From: Polyangia bacterium
Lineage (GTDB): Bacteria > Myxococcota_A > Polyangia > Nannocystales > Nannocystaceae
Direction: 5' to 3'
NCBI GenBank assembly: GCA_030430565.1
Contig: JAUIKS010000011.1
Coordinates: 124,001-188,000 of the forward strand
Length of the DNA stretch: 64,000 nt
A program made the translations under genes and the position numbers. Positions 11,004 through 18,771 of this stretch are shown here, one piece after another (positions within the stretch are counted from its first letter, which is position 1; each line of letters starts with the position of its first letter). Below the pieces are notes generated by a model. It was not told the origin of the DNA. It saw only the letters and a list, made by a program, of their open reading frames with translations, and did not search any database.

Positions 11004-12206
11004 GTGACCCAAGGCTCCCTCGAGACGTTTCGCGAGCAGACCCGAGCCTGGCTCGAGGAACATGCTCCAAAGTCACTGCACAACACCAACGACGTCCGCG
11101 GGCGCGCCGACTACTGGGGCGGGCGCAAAGCCGACGCGCCGGCCGACGTCCGCCGCTGGTGCGCGGTCATGGCCGAGCGCGGCTGGACCGCGCCGACCTG
11201 GCCCGCGGCCTACGGCGGAGGCGGCCTGAACCCCGCGCAGGCGCGCGTGCTCGACCAAGAGCGCCGCCGGCTCGGCCTCCCTGAGCCGCTCATCGGCTTC
11301 GGGCTCAAGATGATCGGCCCCACCCTCCTGCAGTTCGGCGACGAGGCGCAGAAGCAGGAGCACATCCCCAAGATCATCCGCGGCGAGATCCGCTGGTGTC
11401 AGGGCTACTCCGAGCCCGGCTCGGGCTCGGACCTCGCCTCGCTGCAGACGCGCGCGATCCTCGAGGAGGGCCGCTACGTGATCAACGGCCAGAAGGTCTG
11501 GACCTCCTACGCGGACAAGTCCGACTGGATCTTCTGCCTCGTCCGCACCGACACGACGGTCAAGAAGCAGGCGGGCATCACCTTCATCCTCTTCGACATG
11601 GAGCAGCCCGGCGTCTCCGTGCGCCCGATCCCGCTGATCAGCGGCGCCTCGCCGTTCTGCGAGGTGTTCTTCGAGAACGCGCGCGCCCTGCCGAAGAACG
11701 TGGTCCACGAGGTCAACGCCGGCTGGACGGTGGCCAAGGCGCTCTTGCAGCACGAGCGCGCCTGGATCGGCGAGCTGTTCACGAGCTCGATCACGGGCGC
11801 GCGCGAGGAGCTGGTCGCGCTCGCGCGCCAGTACCTCGAGGCGCCCGAGGGCCCGCTGCCCGACGCGGTCACCCGCGATTCGATCACCCGCGTCGCGCTC
11901 GAGGAGCAGGCGTTCTTGCTGACGCTCAAGCGCGCCGCGCAGCGCACCCGCGCCGCCGGCGGTCGCCCCGGCCCCGAGAGCTCCGTGCTCAAGGCCGCGG
12001 GCACCGAGCTCAACCAAGAGCGCCGCGCGCTCGCGACCCAGATCGCCGGTCCGGCCGCGCTCGGTTGGGAGGGCCCGGGCTTCTCCGAGCGCGAGCTCGA
12101 CCTCGCGCGGACGTGGCTGCGCTCGCGCGGCAACACCATCGAGGGCGGGACCACCGAGATCCAGCTCAACATCATCGCCAAGCGCGTCCTGGGGCTCCCG
12201 GGCTGA
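11004..12206 (+). CDS. Acyl-CoA dehydrogenase (subunit with catalytic Glu)
   Basis: About 400 residues with the acyl-CoA dehydrogenase fold: a helical N-terminus, the flavin-contacting WCQGYSEPGSGSDLASLQT segment, the INGQKVWTSYA block and a C-terminal RGNTIEGGTTEIQ motif. The Glu in IEGG is at the position of the catalytic base of the family. It oxidises an acyl-CoA to the enoyl-CoA using FAD; the substrate is not predictable. I chose GTG 11004, which has GAAAGGA 6 bp upstream; the frame is open to 10869 but that part is low-complexity. The next gene is a second family member 45 bp away, as in heteromeric acyl-CoA dehydrogenases. Confidence 0.85.
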   Translation: MTQGSLETFREQTRAWLEEHAPKSLHNTNDVRGRADYWGGRKADAPADVRRWCAVMAERGWTAPTWPAAYGGGGLNPAQARVLDQERRRLGLPEPLIGFGLKMIGPTLLQFGDEAQKQEHIPKIIRGEIRWCQGYSEPGSGSDLASLQTRAILEEGRYVINGQKVWTSYADKSDWIFCLVRTDTTVKKQAGITFILFDMEQPGVSVRPIPLISGASPFCEVFFENARALPKNVVHEVNAGWTVAKALLQHERAWIGELFTSSITGAREELVALARQYLEAPEGPLPDAVTRDSITRVALEEQAFLLTLKRAAQRTRAAGGRPGPESSVLKAAGTELNQERRALATQIAGPAALGWEGPGFSERELDLARTWLRSRGNTIEGGTTEIQLNIIAKRVLGLPG

Positions 12207-12251
12207 CCCGGGGCAGGTGGTCGTCGACACCGAGCGAAGGACACAGTCACC

Positions 12252-13394
12252 GTGCAGCTGATCCACAACGAGACCGAGTCGATGCTGGCCGACAGCGCCC
12301 GCAAGTTCTTCACCACGAGCTCGCCGCTGTCGCGGGTCCGCGCGCTGCGAGACGCCGGCGACGCGACCGGCTTCAGCCGCGAGCTCTGGGCGCAGATGGC
12401 CGAGCTGGGCTGGACCGGCCTGCTGCTGCCCGAGGAGCACGAGGGCATGGCGATGGGCCTGAGCGCCCTGTGCGTGATCCTCGAGCAGGCCGGCCGCGCG
12501 CTCGCGCCGGAGCCCTTCCTGTCGACGGTGCTGCTCTCGGCGCCGCTGCTCGCCCGCGCCGGCTCGCCCGCGCAGCAGCGCCGGTGGCTGCCGGCGATCG
12601 CCGGCGGCGAGGCGATCGTCGCGCTCGCGCACCACGAGCGCGAGAGCCGACACGCGCGCCACCGCGTCGCGACCACCGCGACGCCCACGGACGCGGGCTT
12701 CCGGATCACCGGTCGTAAAGACCAGGTCCTCGACGGCCACGTCGCCGACGCGCTGATCGTCAGCGCCCGCAGCCCCCAAGACCCCGACCAGCTCAGCCTG
12801 TTTTTGGTCGATCCCGGCGCGCCCGGCGTCACGGTCACCCGCCAGCGCAGGATCGACGAGCGCAACATCGCGATCGTCGCGCTCGAGGACGTCGCGCTCA
12901 CGCGCGACGCGCTGGTCGGCGACGCCGACCGGGCGGTCGAGCTCCTCGACCCCGTGCTCGATCGCGCGACCATCGGCCTGTGCGCCGAGATGCTCGGCTC
13001 GATGACGCGCGCCTTCGAAGAGACCGTCGCGTACCTCAAAGAGCGCAAGCAATTCGGCGTCGCTATCGGCACCTTCCAGGCGCTCAAGCACCGCGCCGCG
13101 CGGCTCTACATGGAGCTGACGCTCGCCCGCTCGGTCGTCGTCGCGGCCGCGCGCGTCGCCGACGACGCGCGGGCTGACGACGCGCGCGTCGCCGCGATGG
13201 CCTCGCTGTGCAAGGCCCGCTGCTCCGACACCTTCATCCACGTCGCCAACGAGGGCGTGCAGATGTTCGGCGGCGTCGGCATGACGGACGAGTACGACAT
13301 CGGCATGTTCCTCAAGCGAGCCCGCGTCGCCGAGCAGACCCTGGGCGACGCGAGCTGGCACCGCGACCGCTGGGCGCGGCTCGCGGGCTACTGA
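12252..13394 (+). CDS. Acyl-CoA dehydrogenase (second subunit)
   Basis: The 380-residue protein has the same overall fold: a helical N-domain, a beta domain ending in a DRATIGLCAEMLGSM helix, the YLKERKQFG motif and the C-terminal QMFGGVGMTDEYD segment. Where the partner has IEGGT, this protein has AEQTL, so the catalytic Glu may be displaced or the subunit may mainly help bind FAD. This fits paired heteromeric dehydrogenases known for sterol and long-chain acyl-CoA substrates in other bacteria. The GTG start follows GAAGGA with wide spacing. It is in an operon with the gene at 11004. Confidence 0.82.
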   Translation: MQLIHNETESMLADSARKFFTTSSPLSRVRALRDAGDATGFSRELWAQMAELGWTGLLLPEEHEGMAMGLSALCVILEQAGRALAPEPFLSTVLLSAPLLARAGSPAQQRRWLPAIAGGEAIVALAHHERESRHARHRVATTATPTDAGFRITGRKDQVLDGHVADALIVSARSPQDPDQLSLFLVDPGAPGVTVTRQRRIDERNIAIVALEDVALTRDALVGDADRAVELLDPVLDRATIGLCAEMLGSMTRAFEETVAYLKERKQFGVAIGTFQALKHRAARLYMELTLARSVVVAAARVADDARADDARVAAMASLCKARCSDTFIHVANEGVQMFGGVGMTDEYDIGMFLKRARVAEQTLGDASWHRDRWARLAGY

Positions 13395-13492
13395 GCTAGT
13401 GAGCCACGCGCGCACCTGCGCGATCAGACATGGCCTACAGACCCGGCGGCTGGGACGCGCCGCGCGAAGCCGCACCGCGCGTTTGATTTTTC

Positions 13493-13506
13493 TGTCCCCT
13501 AGGACA
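13493..13506. repeat. TGTCC-N4-GGACA inverted repeat
   Basis: A 5-bp inverted repeat flanked by T-rich sequence lies in the 192-bp gap before the HEAT-type lipoprotein gene, about 80 bp ahead of its start. It could be an operator or belong to a weak terminator for the acyl-CoA dehydrogenase operon. Short repeats of this kind can arise by chance. Confidence 0.25.
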
Positions 13507-13586
13507 CTTTTATTGCGCACCCGGCCCTCGGGTCTACTGCTGTGAGGCGTTTCGCCGCATAATTGCCGACGGAGGAACCGACCGAC

Positions 13587-14420
13587 ATGGCCCGGCTTCA
13601 CAACAACGTCACCGCGCTACTCCTGCTCTCGCTCGTCACGACGCTCGCCTGCAAGCCGGCCGAGCCGCCGCCGCCGCCCGACGGGGGCGAGTCCCAGCCC
13701 GCGACGGTCGAGGAGCTCGACTGGAAGCAGCGCATCGCGATCAAGAACGACGAGCTCAAGCGCAAAGACCCCGGGACGCACCAGCAGCTCATGGAGCTCC
13801 AGTCGAAGCCGGACGCCGCGGGTGTGCCGTCGCTGGACTCGCCGCTGATCGACACCAACCCGGACGCCGCGCCGGTGCTCGTCACGCGCATGCTCGGCGA
13901 GGACACGAAGAAGAACAAGCAGGCGATCGCCTACGCGCTGCCGCGGACCGGCGGAGACTGGTCAGAGGCCGCCGCCGCCCTGATCCCGCTCGAGGCGGAC
14001 GCGGAGGTGCGCAAGGCGCTGGTCGAGAGCATGCGCTACGCCGCGGACCCGCACAGCATCGAAGGCCTCAAGCACGGCTTCAAAGACGAGGTGCCGGCGA
14101 TCCGCGCGGCCGCGGCTCGAACCGCCGGCTTCAGCGAGAGCGGGCGCATGCTCTACAACGAGCTGCTCTCCGGCCTGTTCGCCGAAGACTGGGACACGCG
14201 CGCCGCCTCGGCGCAGTCGCTCGGCAAGCTGCAGATGAAGGAGGCGACCAGCGCGCTGCGCCGCTCCCTCAGCGACGAGCACGAGCAGGTCAGGCTCTAC
14301 TCGCTGCTCGCGCTCGAGAAGATCGAGCCCGACAACGTCGGCAGCTTCCCCGAGGTCGCCCAGCTGCGCTCGGACCCCTCGCAATCCGTCGCCAACGAGG
14401 CGAACCGCATCAGCAAGTGA
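13587..14420 (+). CDS. HEAT-repeat-type lipoprotein
   Basis: About 277 residues. The signal peptide ends in TLAC (lipobox), followed by a Pro-rich linker. From about residue 110 the sequence shows helical repeats of 30-35 residues with the HEAT pattern (for example PAIRAAAARTAG and DTRAASAQSLGKL, then EQVRLYSLLALEKI), a scaffold for protein-protein contact. It is probably an envelope-anchored binding protein. The ATG at 13587 is preceded by GGAGGA about 10 bp upstream, which decides the start over the in-frame upstream codon at 13563. It has its own promoter region. Confidence 0.78.
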   Translation: MARLHNNVTALLLLSLVTTLACKPAEPPPPPDGGESQPATVEELDWKQRIAIKNDELKRKDPGTHQQLMELQSKPDAAGVPSLDSPLIDTNPDAAPVLVTRMLGEDTKKNKQAIAYALPRTGGDWSEAAAALIPLEADAEVRKALVESMRYAADPHSIEGLKHGFKDEVPAIRAAAARTAGFSESGRMLYNELLSGLFAEDWDTRAASAQSLGKLQMKEATSALRRSLSDEHEQVRLYSLLALEKIEPDNVGSFPEVAQLRSDPSQSVANEANRISK

Positions 14421-14520
14421 CCCCGCGCCGCCGGGGAGGCGGCGGGAGCCCACGGGGTGCGCCTCGGCGCCCGCTCGGCGCAGGCCGCCGAACGGGCGCG
14501 GTCCCTAGGCCGCGTGAGGC

Positions 14521-15801
14521 CTAGCGGAACGGCGAGAGCATCGGCAGGCCCTGCATGGTCTTCTTCACGGAGGCCGCGTCCAGCGGCATGTAGGCGTCGT
14601 CGAGCCGCTGGCTCAGGCTCTGCGAGAGCGCCCACAAAAACTTCAGGCCGATCATCGGGTCCTGGTTCACCAGGTTCACGAACTCCTGCCGCTCCTGCAC
14701 GAGCAAGCGCACCTCGGTCTGGGCCACGACCGTCGCCGAGCGCCGGCGCTTGTTGAGCAGCGCCATCTCGCCGAAGTGGCTGCCCGCGCCGAGCCGCGCG
14801 ATCTCGGTCCCGTTGCGGTGCACGGAGAGTTCGCCGCTGACGACCACGTAGAGCGACTCGCCGGCGTCGCCCTCCGCGATCACAACCTGACCCTTGGGAC
14901 AATTGACCGCGTGGAACTGATTGAGCGCGAGCACCAGCTGCTTCATCGTCAGGTCCTGGAACAGCGCGACGTGCTGCAGCGCCTCCAGGTTGTTGGTGAC
15001 CTCGCTCTTGCGCTGCAGCTCCTCGGCCGCGAGGCCGTCCTGCTCCGCGCGCGCCTGCACGACGACCACGCCGATGTTGTCCTCGCCGCCGCGCCCGTTC
15101 GCGTAGTCGATCAAGCGCGCCGACAGGGCCTCGAGCTGCCCGCCGTCGAGCAGCTCGACCAGGCGCTGCGGCTCGGCGTCGGAGTAGCGGTGCAGCCCGT
15201 CGCTGCAGAGCAAGAACGTGTCGCCCGCGAGCACGTCGAACACCAGCGTGTCGGCGCAGACCGACTCGCGCACGCCGACCGCCCGGGTCACGACGTTGGC
15301 GTAGGGGCTCGTCTTGGCCTGCTCCTCCGTCATCATCCCGGTGCGGATCGCCTCGCGGATATAGGTGTGATCCTCGCTGAGCTGGTACAGGTTGCCCTCG
15401 CGCATCAGGTACAGCCGGCTGTCGCCGACGTGCGCCATGATCCCCTTGCCGTTCGCGATCAGCAGCGCGGTGCAGGTCGTGCCCATGCCGTGCTTGCCCC
15501 GCTGCGAGCGCGCCATCCGATAGACCGAGCGCGAGGCCTGCTCAAAACCCTCGCGCAGCAGGCCCTGCAGGCGCTCCGCCTGGCGCTCGCTGCCGTCGAA
15601 GGCCTTGACGAGCGCGCGGTGCTCCCGGATGTGCCGGCGGAGGTGCTTGACGGTGTTGCCGGCCGCGACCTCCCCGGCCGCGTGGCCCCCCATCCCGTCA
15701 CAAACCACGAACAACCCGAGCGCGGGCTCGACGAGGATCGCGTCCTCGTTCATCTCCCGCCGCTGCCCGACGTGCGTGCCGCCAACGCCGTTGATCTCCA
15801 T
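14521..15801 (-). CDS. PP2C-type protein phosphatase fused to a cyclic-nucleotide-binding domain
   Basis: About 426 residues in two parts. Residues 1-240 form a PPM/PP2C Ser/Thr phosphatase with the metal-binding motifs intact: NEDA, VVCDGMGGHAAGE, AHVGDSRLYL and FLLCSDGLH. Residues 270-400 form a cNMP-binding domain (PKGQVVIAEGDAGESLYVVVSGEL and FGEMALLNKRRRSATV). The fusion suggests phosphatase activity or localisation tuned by a nucleotide or by oligomerisation; whether cAMP or cGMP is bound cannot be told by eye. It probably counters the many Ser/Thr kinases of myxobacteria. I chose the ATG at 15801 because the PP2C domain begins immediately after it. Confidence 0.88.
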   Translation of the reverse strand: MEINGVGGTHVGQRREMNEDAILVEPALGLFVVCDGMGGHAAGEVAAGNTVKHLRRHIREHRALVKAFDGSERQAERLQGLLREGFEQASRSVYRMARSQRGKHGMGTTCTALLIANGKGIMAHVGDSRLYLMREGNLYQLSEDHTYIREAIRTGMMTEEQAKTSPYANVVTRAVGVRESVCADTLVFDVLAGDTFLLCSDGLHRYSDAEPQRLVELLDGGQLEALSARLIDYANGRGGEDNIGVVVVQARAEQDGLAAEELQRKSEVTNNLEALQHVALFQDLTMKQLVLALNQFHAVNCPKGQVVIAEGDAGESLYVVVSGELSVHRNGTEIARLGAGSHFGEMALLNKRRRSATVVAQTEVRLLVQERQEFVNLVNQDPMIGLKFLWALSQSLSQRLDDAYMPLDAASVKKTMQGLPMLSPFR

Positions 15802-15903
15802 CTCGCCGAGTGTGCCGCAGCGACACACCGGGTCCAACCCGCGTTCGCGGCGGGTCGCTCACCGACCGCGCGCGGGCGCGCGCCCTCGCGATCTCGAATC
15901 AGC

Positions 15904-15975
15904 GCGGTCGCGCGTCTCCGCGCGACCGCCGGCGGAGCTGGGTTTTCCGCGCGAACGCGGCGGCGCGCCGCCGCG
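15904..15975. repeat. Two strong GC hairpins in an intergenic gap
   Basis: GCGGTCGCGCG at 15904-15914 pairs perfectly with 15919-15929 across a TCTC loop. A second element at 15956-15975 is a perfect 20-bp palindrome (CGCGGCGG then its mirror). Both lie in the 194-bp gap between the PP2C gene and the Cys-rich lipoprotein. Neither has a T-run, so they may be factor-independent stall sites, mRNA 3' stabilisers or simple GC-rich accidents. Confidence 0.35.
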
Positions 15976-15995
15976 TGAAATGCTCAGGCGCGCCG

Positions 15996-16823
15996 CTACG
16001 CGCCGCAGGTCAGGAAGGCCTCGTCCTCCGCCATGCACGCGCCCTCGCCGTTCCACCAGGAGAGCGCGTCATCGCAGCTCGCGAGGCCCGCGATGCACAC
16101 GTTGAGATCCGCGAAGGGCTGCTGACACTCGGGGTCGATGGCCTCGTAAGCGCCGACGCAGATCGCGAGGCAATCGGAGAAGTTGTCGAAGTCCGGGCTC
16201 TGCTCAGAGAGGCACTCGACGCCGATCGTGCAGTATCCGGCGCACTTCTCCGGGCCGTCGCAGCCGACGAGCTGGCCGACGTTCTCGGCCGCGCAGGGGA
16301 GCGGGTCGACGTCGCCGTACCACCAGCCCGAGACGCTGTCGCAGTCGAGGCTCGCTATGCACTGGTTGAGGTCGATGGTCGCGCCGTCGCACTCGTCGGT
16401 GCCCACGACGTCGGCCGCGATCTCGCACTCCTCGACGCACTCGGCCTGATCGGCGAAGCCGTGCTCGCCCTCGTCGAGGCAGCCGAGCAGGTTCTCGCAG
16501 TAGCCCTCGCAGCTGCCGGTGAGATCCTCCCCGTTCGTCGTGGTCCCGCCCGTGCCGTCGGTCGTCCCGCTCGTCGCGGGCTCCGTCGTCCCGGCGGAGG
16601 GTCCCATCGTCGTCCCGCCGCCCGTGGTGGTGCCGCTCGTCGACACCTCCGTGCCGCCGGTGGTGCCCATCGTGCCGGCGTCGCTGGTAGCGGCGTCAGT
16701 CTCCGAGCCCGAGATCGTGTCGGTGTCGCCCGGACCGATCGTCACCGTGCAGGCGGAGGCTGAGAGTACGAGGCCGAGCCCGAGCCCGAGCGTGGCGACT
16801 AGACCGTGGTGCAAGTTCCGCAT
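15996..16823 (-). CDS. Lipoprotein with two tandem Cys-rich domains
   Basis: About 275 residues. The signal ends at SASAC, followed by about 75 residues of Gly/Thr/Ser/Pro linker. The remaining part is two copies of one domain: each begins C-x-GYC, has a C-x3-C pair in the middle, a LNxCIAxL segment, a WW pair and closing cysteines. This is an internal duplication, probably disulfide-bonded and displayed on the surface. I know no named family for it, though such lipoproteins are frequent in Nannocystaceae. The ATG at 16823 is preferred over a TTG eight codons upstream because the signal peptide begins there. Confidence 0.75.
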   Translation of the reverse strand: MRNLHHGLVATLGLGLGLVLSASACTVTIGPGDTDTISGSETDAATSDAGTMGTTGGTEVSTSGTTTGGGTTMGPSAGTTEPATSGTTDGTGGTTTNGEDLTGSCEGYCENLLGCLDEGEHGFADQAECVEECEIAADVVGTDECDGATIDLNQCIASLDCDSVSGWWYGDVDPLPCAAENVGQLVGCDGPEKCAGYCTIGVECLSEQSPDFDNFSDCLAICVGAYEAIDPECQQPFADLNVCIAGLASCDDALSWWNGEGACMAEDEAFLTCGA

Positions 16824-17862
16824 TCTTCTATGTTCTTTCGAGTTCAATTGGTTGTAGACGGTTGTAGACGGTACGGCGTGCTTAGCAGACCTTCGCGCGC
16901 GTCGCCCCGAACCAGGCGCGCGCGCGCGCGCTCAGGGTCACGCGGGCGTCGTCGTGTTCGACGCTCGCGCGCTCAAAACATGCAGAAAAGACATGTCCCA
17001 AAGCGCTCGTGAGGCGCGCCGTCGCTCGCGGGCGCGAAGCCGCGCGCGCGCGCTTCGTTACGCCCAGGTGACTGGCACATCCGGCATCCTCTGGGCCGGT
17101 CGCCACGCGAGCTCACAACCCGACGTCGACGCAGCGACGCCGCTGTCTATTCCCACCCGACACGATATTCTCGTCGGCCGTCGCCGGGCGGCGTCGGCGG
17201 CCAGGAGGGATCGCCTTCCGCGGCGTGATGTCACGGCCGCCGCATCCGGCGAAGCCCGAGATCGGTAGGCCGAAGAGGGACCCCGAACGTAGGTCTCCAT
17301 CAGCGTGTCCCCGCGAAATTATGGCAATGAGCGCCACGAGCGGCAGCGCGACTAATCCCTTATCAGTCAGCGCCGGCGACGCTCGAGAGCGGCTCCACGC
17401 GCGCGTGTTCACGATCGATCGACTGCTCAACTCCGCTAGTTCTGGCGTCTTCGCTCGACCTCGAATTTCCCGATTAAATGCGGCTCAGGGTCGCGTTTGG
17501 GTTGCGTCCTTGATCCCCATCAGATAAACATCAACGCCTAACATCCCGGTGTAGAGAAGTCCCGCGCGCGGTCGTCAGAACGCGCGCGAGCGTCTTCTAT
17601 TTTCGACCTTGTAACTCCTAAACCCTACTCCGCACGTCACTCACTGACAGCCACAAACCCGCGCTGGACGTCGGCCCCCATCCGCTGACTAGGTCTCCAT
17701 CCGTGACACTAGCCGGCGGCTCCCGGGTCCGTCATAGTCCGCCCGCTATCTTCGCTCTCTCTCGCTTTTTGGCCCGCAGAGCCGAACGTCTCAACACGAG
17801 TTCGATCGATCCACTTCCTTCATCGCTCGAGACACTGCGCCGTCTCGAGGCGCGAGGACAAC
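16824..17862. other. Long intergenic region without a convincing gene
   Basis: About 1 kb between two divergent genes. The first half is GC-rich with runs of CGCG; the second half (from about 17,300) is clearly less GC-rich. Short open frames of around 100 codons exist on both strands (for example at 16954, 17113 and 17225) but they overlap each other, lack ribosome binding sites and show no domain-like sequence. The region must hold the promoters of the Cys-rich lipoprotein and the DUF1571 gene and may hide an untranslated RNA. Confidence 0.5.
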
Positions 17863-18678
17863 ATGAACACGCATAACTCTAACAAGCGTCCACTCCGCCC
17901 GCTCGCCAGCTTGGCGCTCGGGCTCATCGCGGTGGCGGGCCTGAGCTCGCTCTCGTGCAGCCCCGCGCACGCCGCTGAGGCTGAGCCCGGGCTGCTCGAG
18001 CAGTACGGGCTGACCTACGCGGATCCCGACACGGTACGTGAGGCCGTGTACCGCATGGAGCACGCGTACGAGCGCGTCACCGACTACACGGCGACGTTCT
18101 ACAAGCGCGAGCGCGTCCGCGGCCGCCTGCTCCCCATGGAGATCATGGAGATCAAGTTCCGCAAGCCCTTCGCCGTCTACCTCAAGTGGATCGGCAAGCG
18201 CCACCAGGGCCAGGAGAGCCTGTACGTCAAGGGCTGGAACAACAACAAGCTCATGGCGCACCCCGGGAGCTTCCCGGACGTCACGGTCAGTCTCTCGCCC
18301 AGCAGCTCGCTCGCCATGCGAGGCAACCGCCACGACATCACCGAGTGCGGGATCGGGAAGATCATCGAGCTGATCGCCCACGACATGCGTCGCAGCGAGT
18401 CCAACCCGAACCACGACGTGCGCTTCATCGACCACGGCTACACGCGGATCTACGGCGCGCGCAGCCGCTGCGTCGAGGCGATCATGCCAGAGGACGCGGG
18501 CTACTACGGCCACCGCGCCAAGATCTGCATGGACACGAAGACGGAGCTGCCGAACCGCGTGCAGATCTGGAACCACGACAACGACCTGGTCGAGGACTAC
18601 GGCTTCAAGAACCTGCAGGTGAACCCCGGGCTCACCAGCCACGACTTTGATCCCGAGAACTCCGACTACAGCTTCTGA
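17863..18678 (+). CDS. DUF1571 family exported protein
   Basis: A 271-residue protein with an N-terminal export signal (residues 12-37, ending near SPAHA; a lipobox-like LSC also occurs). The mature part matches DUF1571: ERVTDYTATFYKRERVRG, then EIMEIKFRKPFAVYLKW, the GQESLYVKGWNNNKLMAHPG block and a closing NPGLTSHDFDPEN. The family is related in fold to LolA/outer-membrane lipoprotein carriers, so binding of a lipid or lipoprotein in the periplasm is possible but not shown. The ATG has GAGGA upstream. A strong terminator follows. Confidence 0.82.
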   Translation: MNTHNSNKRPLRPLASLALGLIAVAGLSSLSCSPAHAAEAEPGLLEQYGLTYADPDTVREAVYRMEHAYERVTDYTATFYKRERVRGRLLPMEIMEIKFRKPFAVYLKWIGKRHQGQESLYVKGWNNNKLMAHPGSFPDVTVSLSPSSSLAMRGNRHDITECGIGKIIELIAHDMRRSESNPNHDVRFIDHGYTRIYGARSRCVEAIMPEDAGYYGHRAKICMDTKTELPNRVQIWNHDNDLVEDYGFKNLQVNPGLTSHDFDPENSDYSF

Positions 18679-18715
18679 CGAGCGGCCGCCCGCGATGGGC
18701 AGCGCGCCAACGACG

Positions 18716-18753
18716 AGCGCCAGCGCGGGACCCCGCGCTGGCGCTTGATTTTT
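18716..18753 (+). terminator. Rho-independent terminator between convergent genes
   Basis: AGCGCCAGCGCGGG at 18716-18729 pairs perfectly with 18732-18745, followed by TGATTTTT. It lies 37 bp after the DUF1571 stop and just before the stop of the convergent M16 gene. Confidence 0.85.
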
Positions 18754-18771
18754 ACTGACGCGGCGCAGCCG

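Noticed and set aside
16954..17527. Three overlapping frames of about 100 codons in the long gap
   Set aside because: They overlap on both strands, lack ribosome binding sites and are Arg/Ala-rich as expected from GC-rich noncoding DNA.
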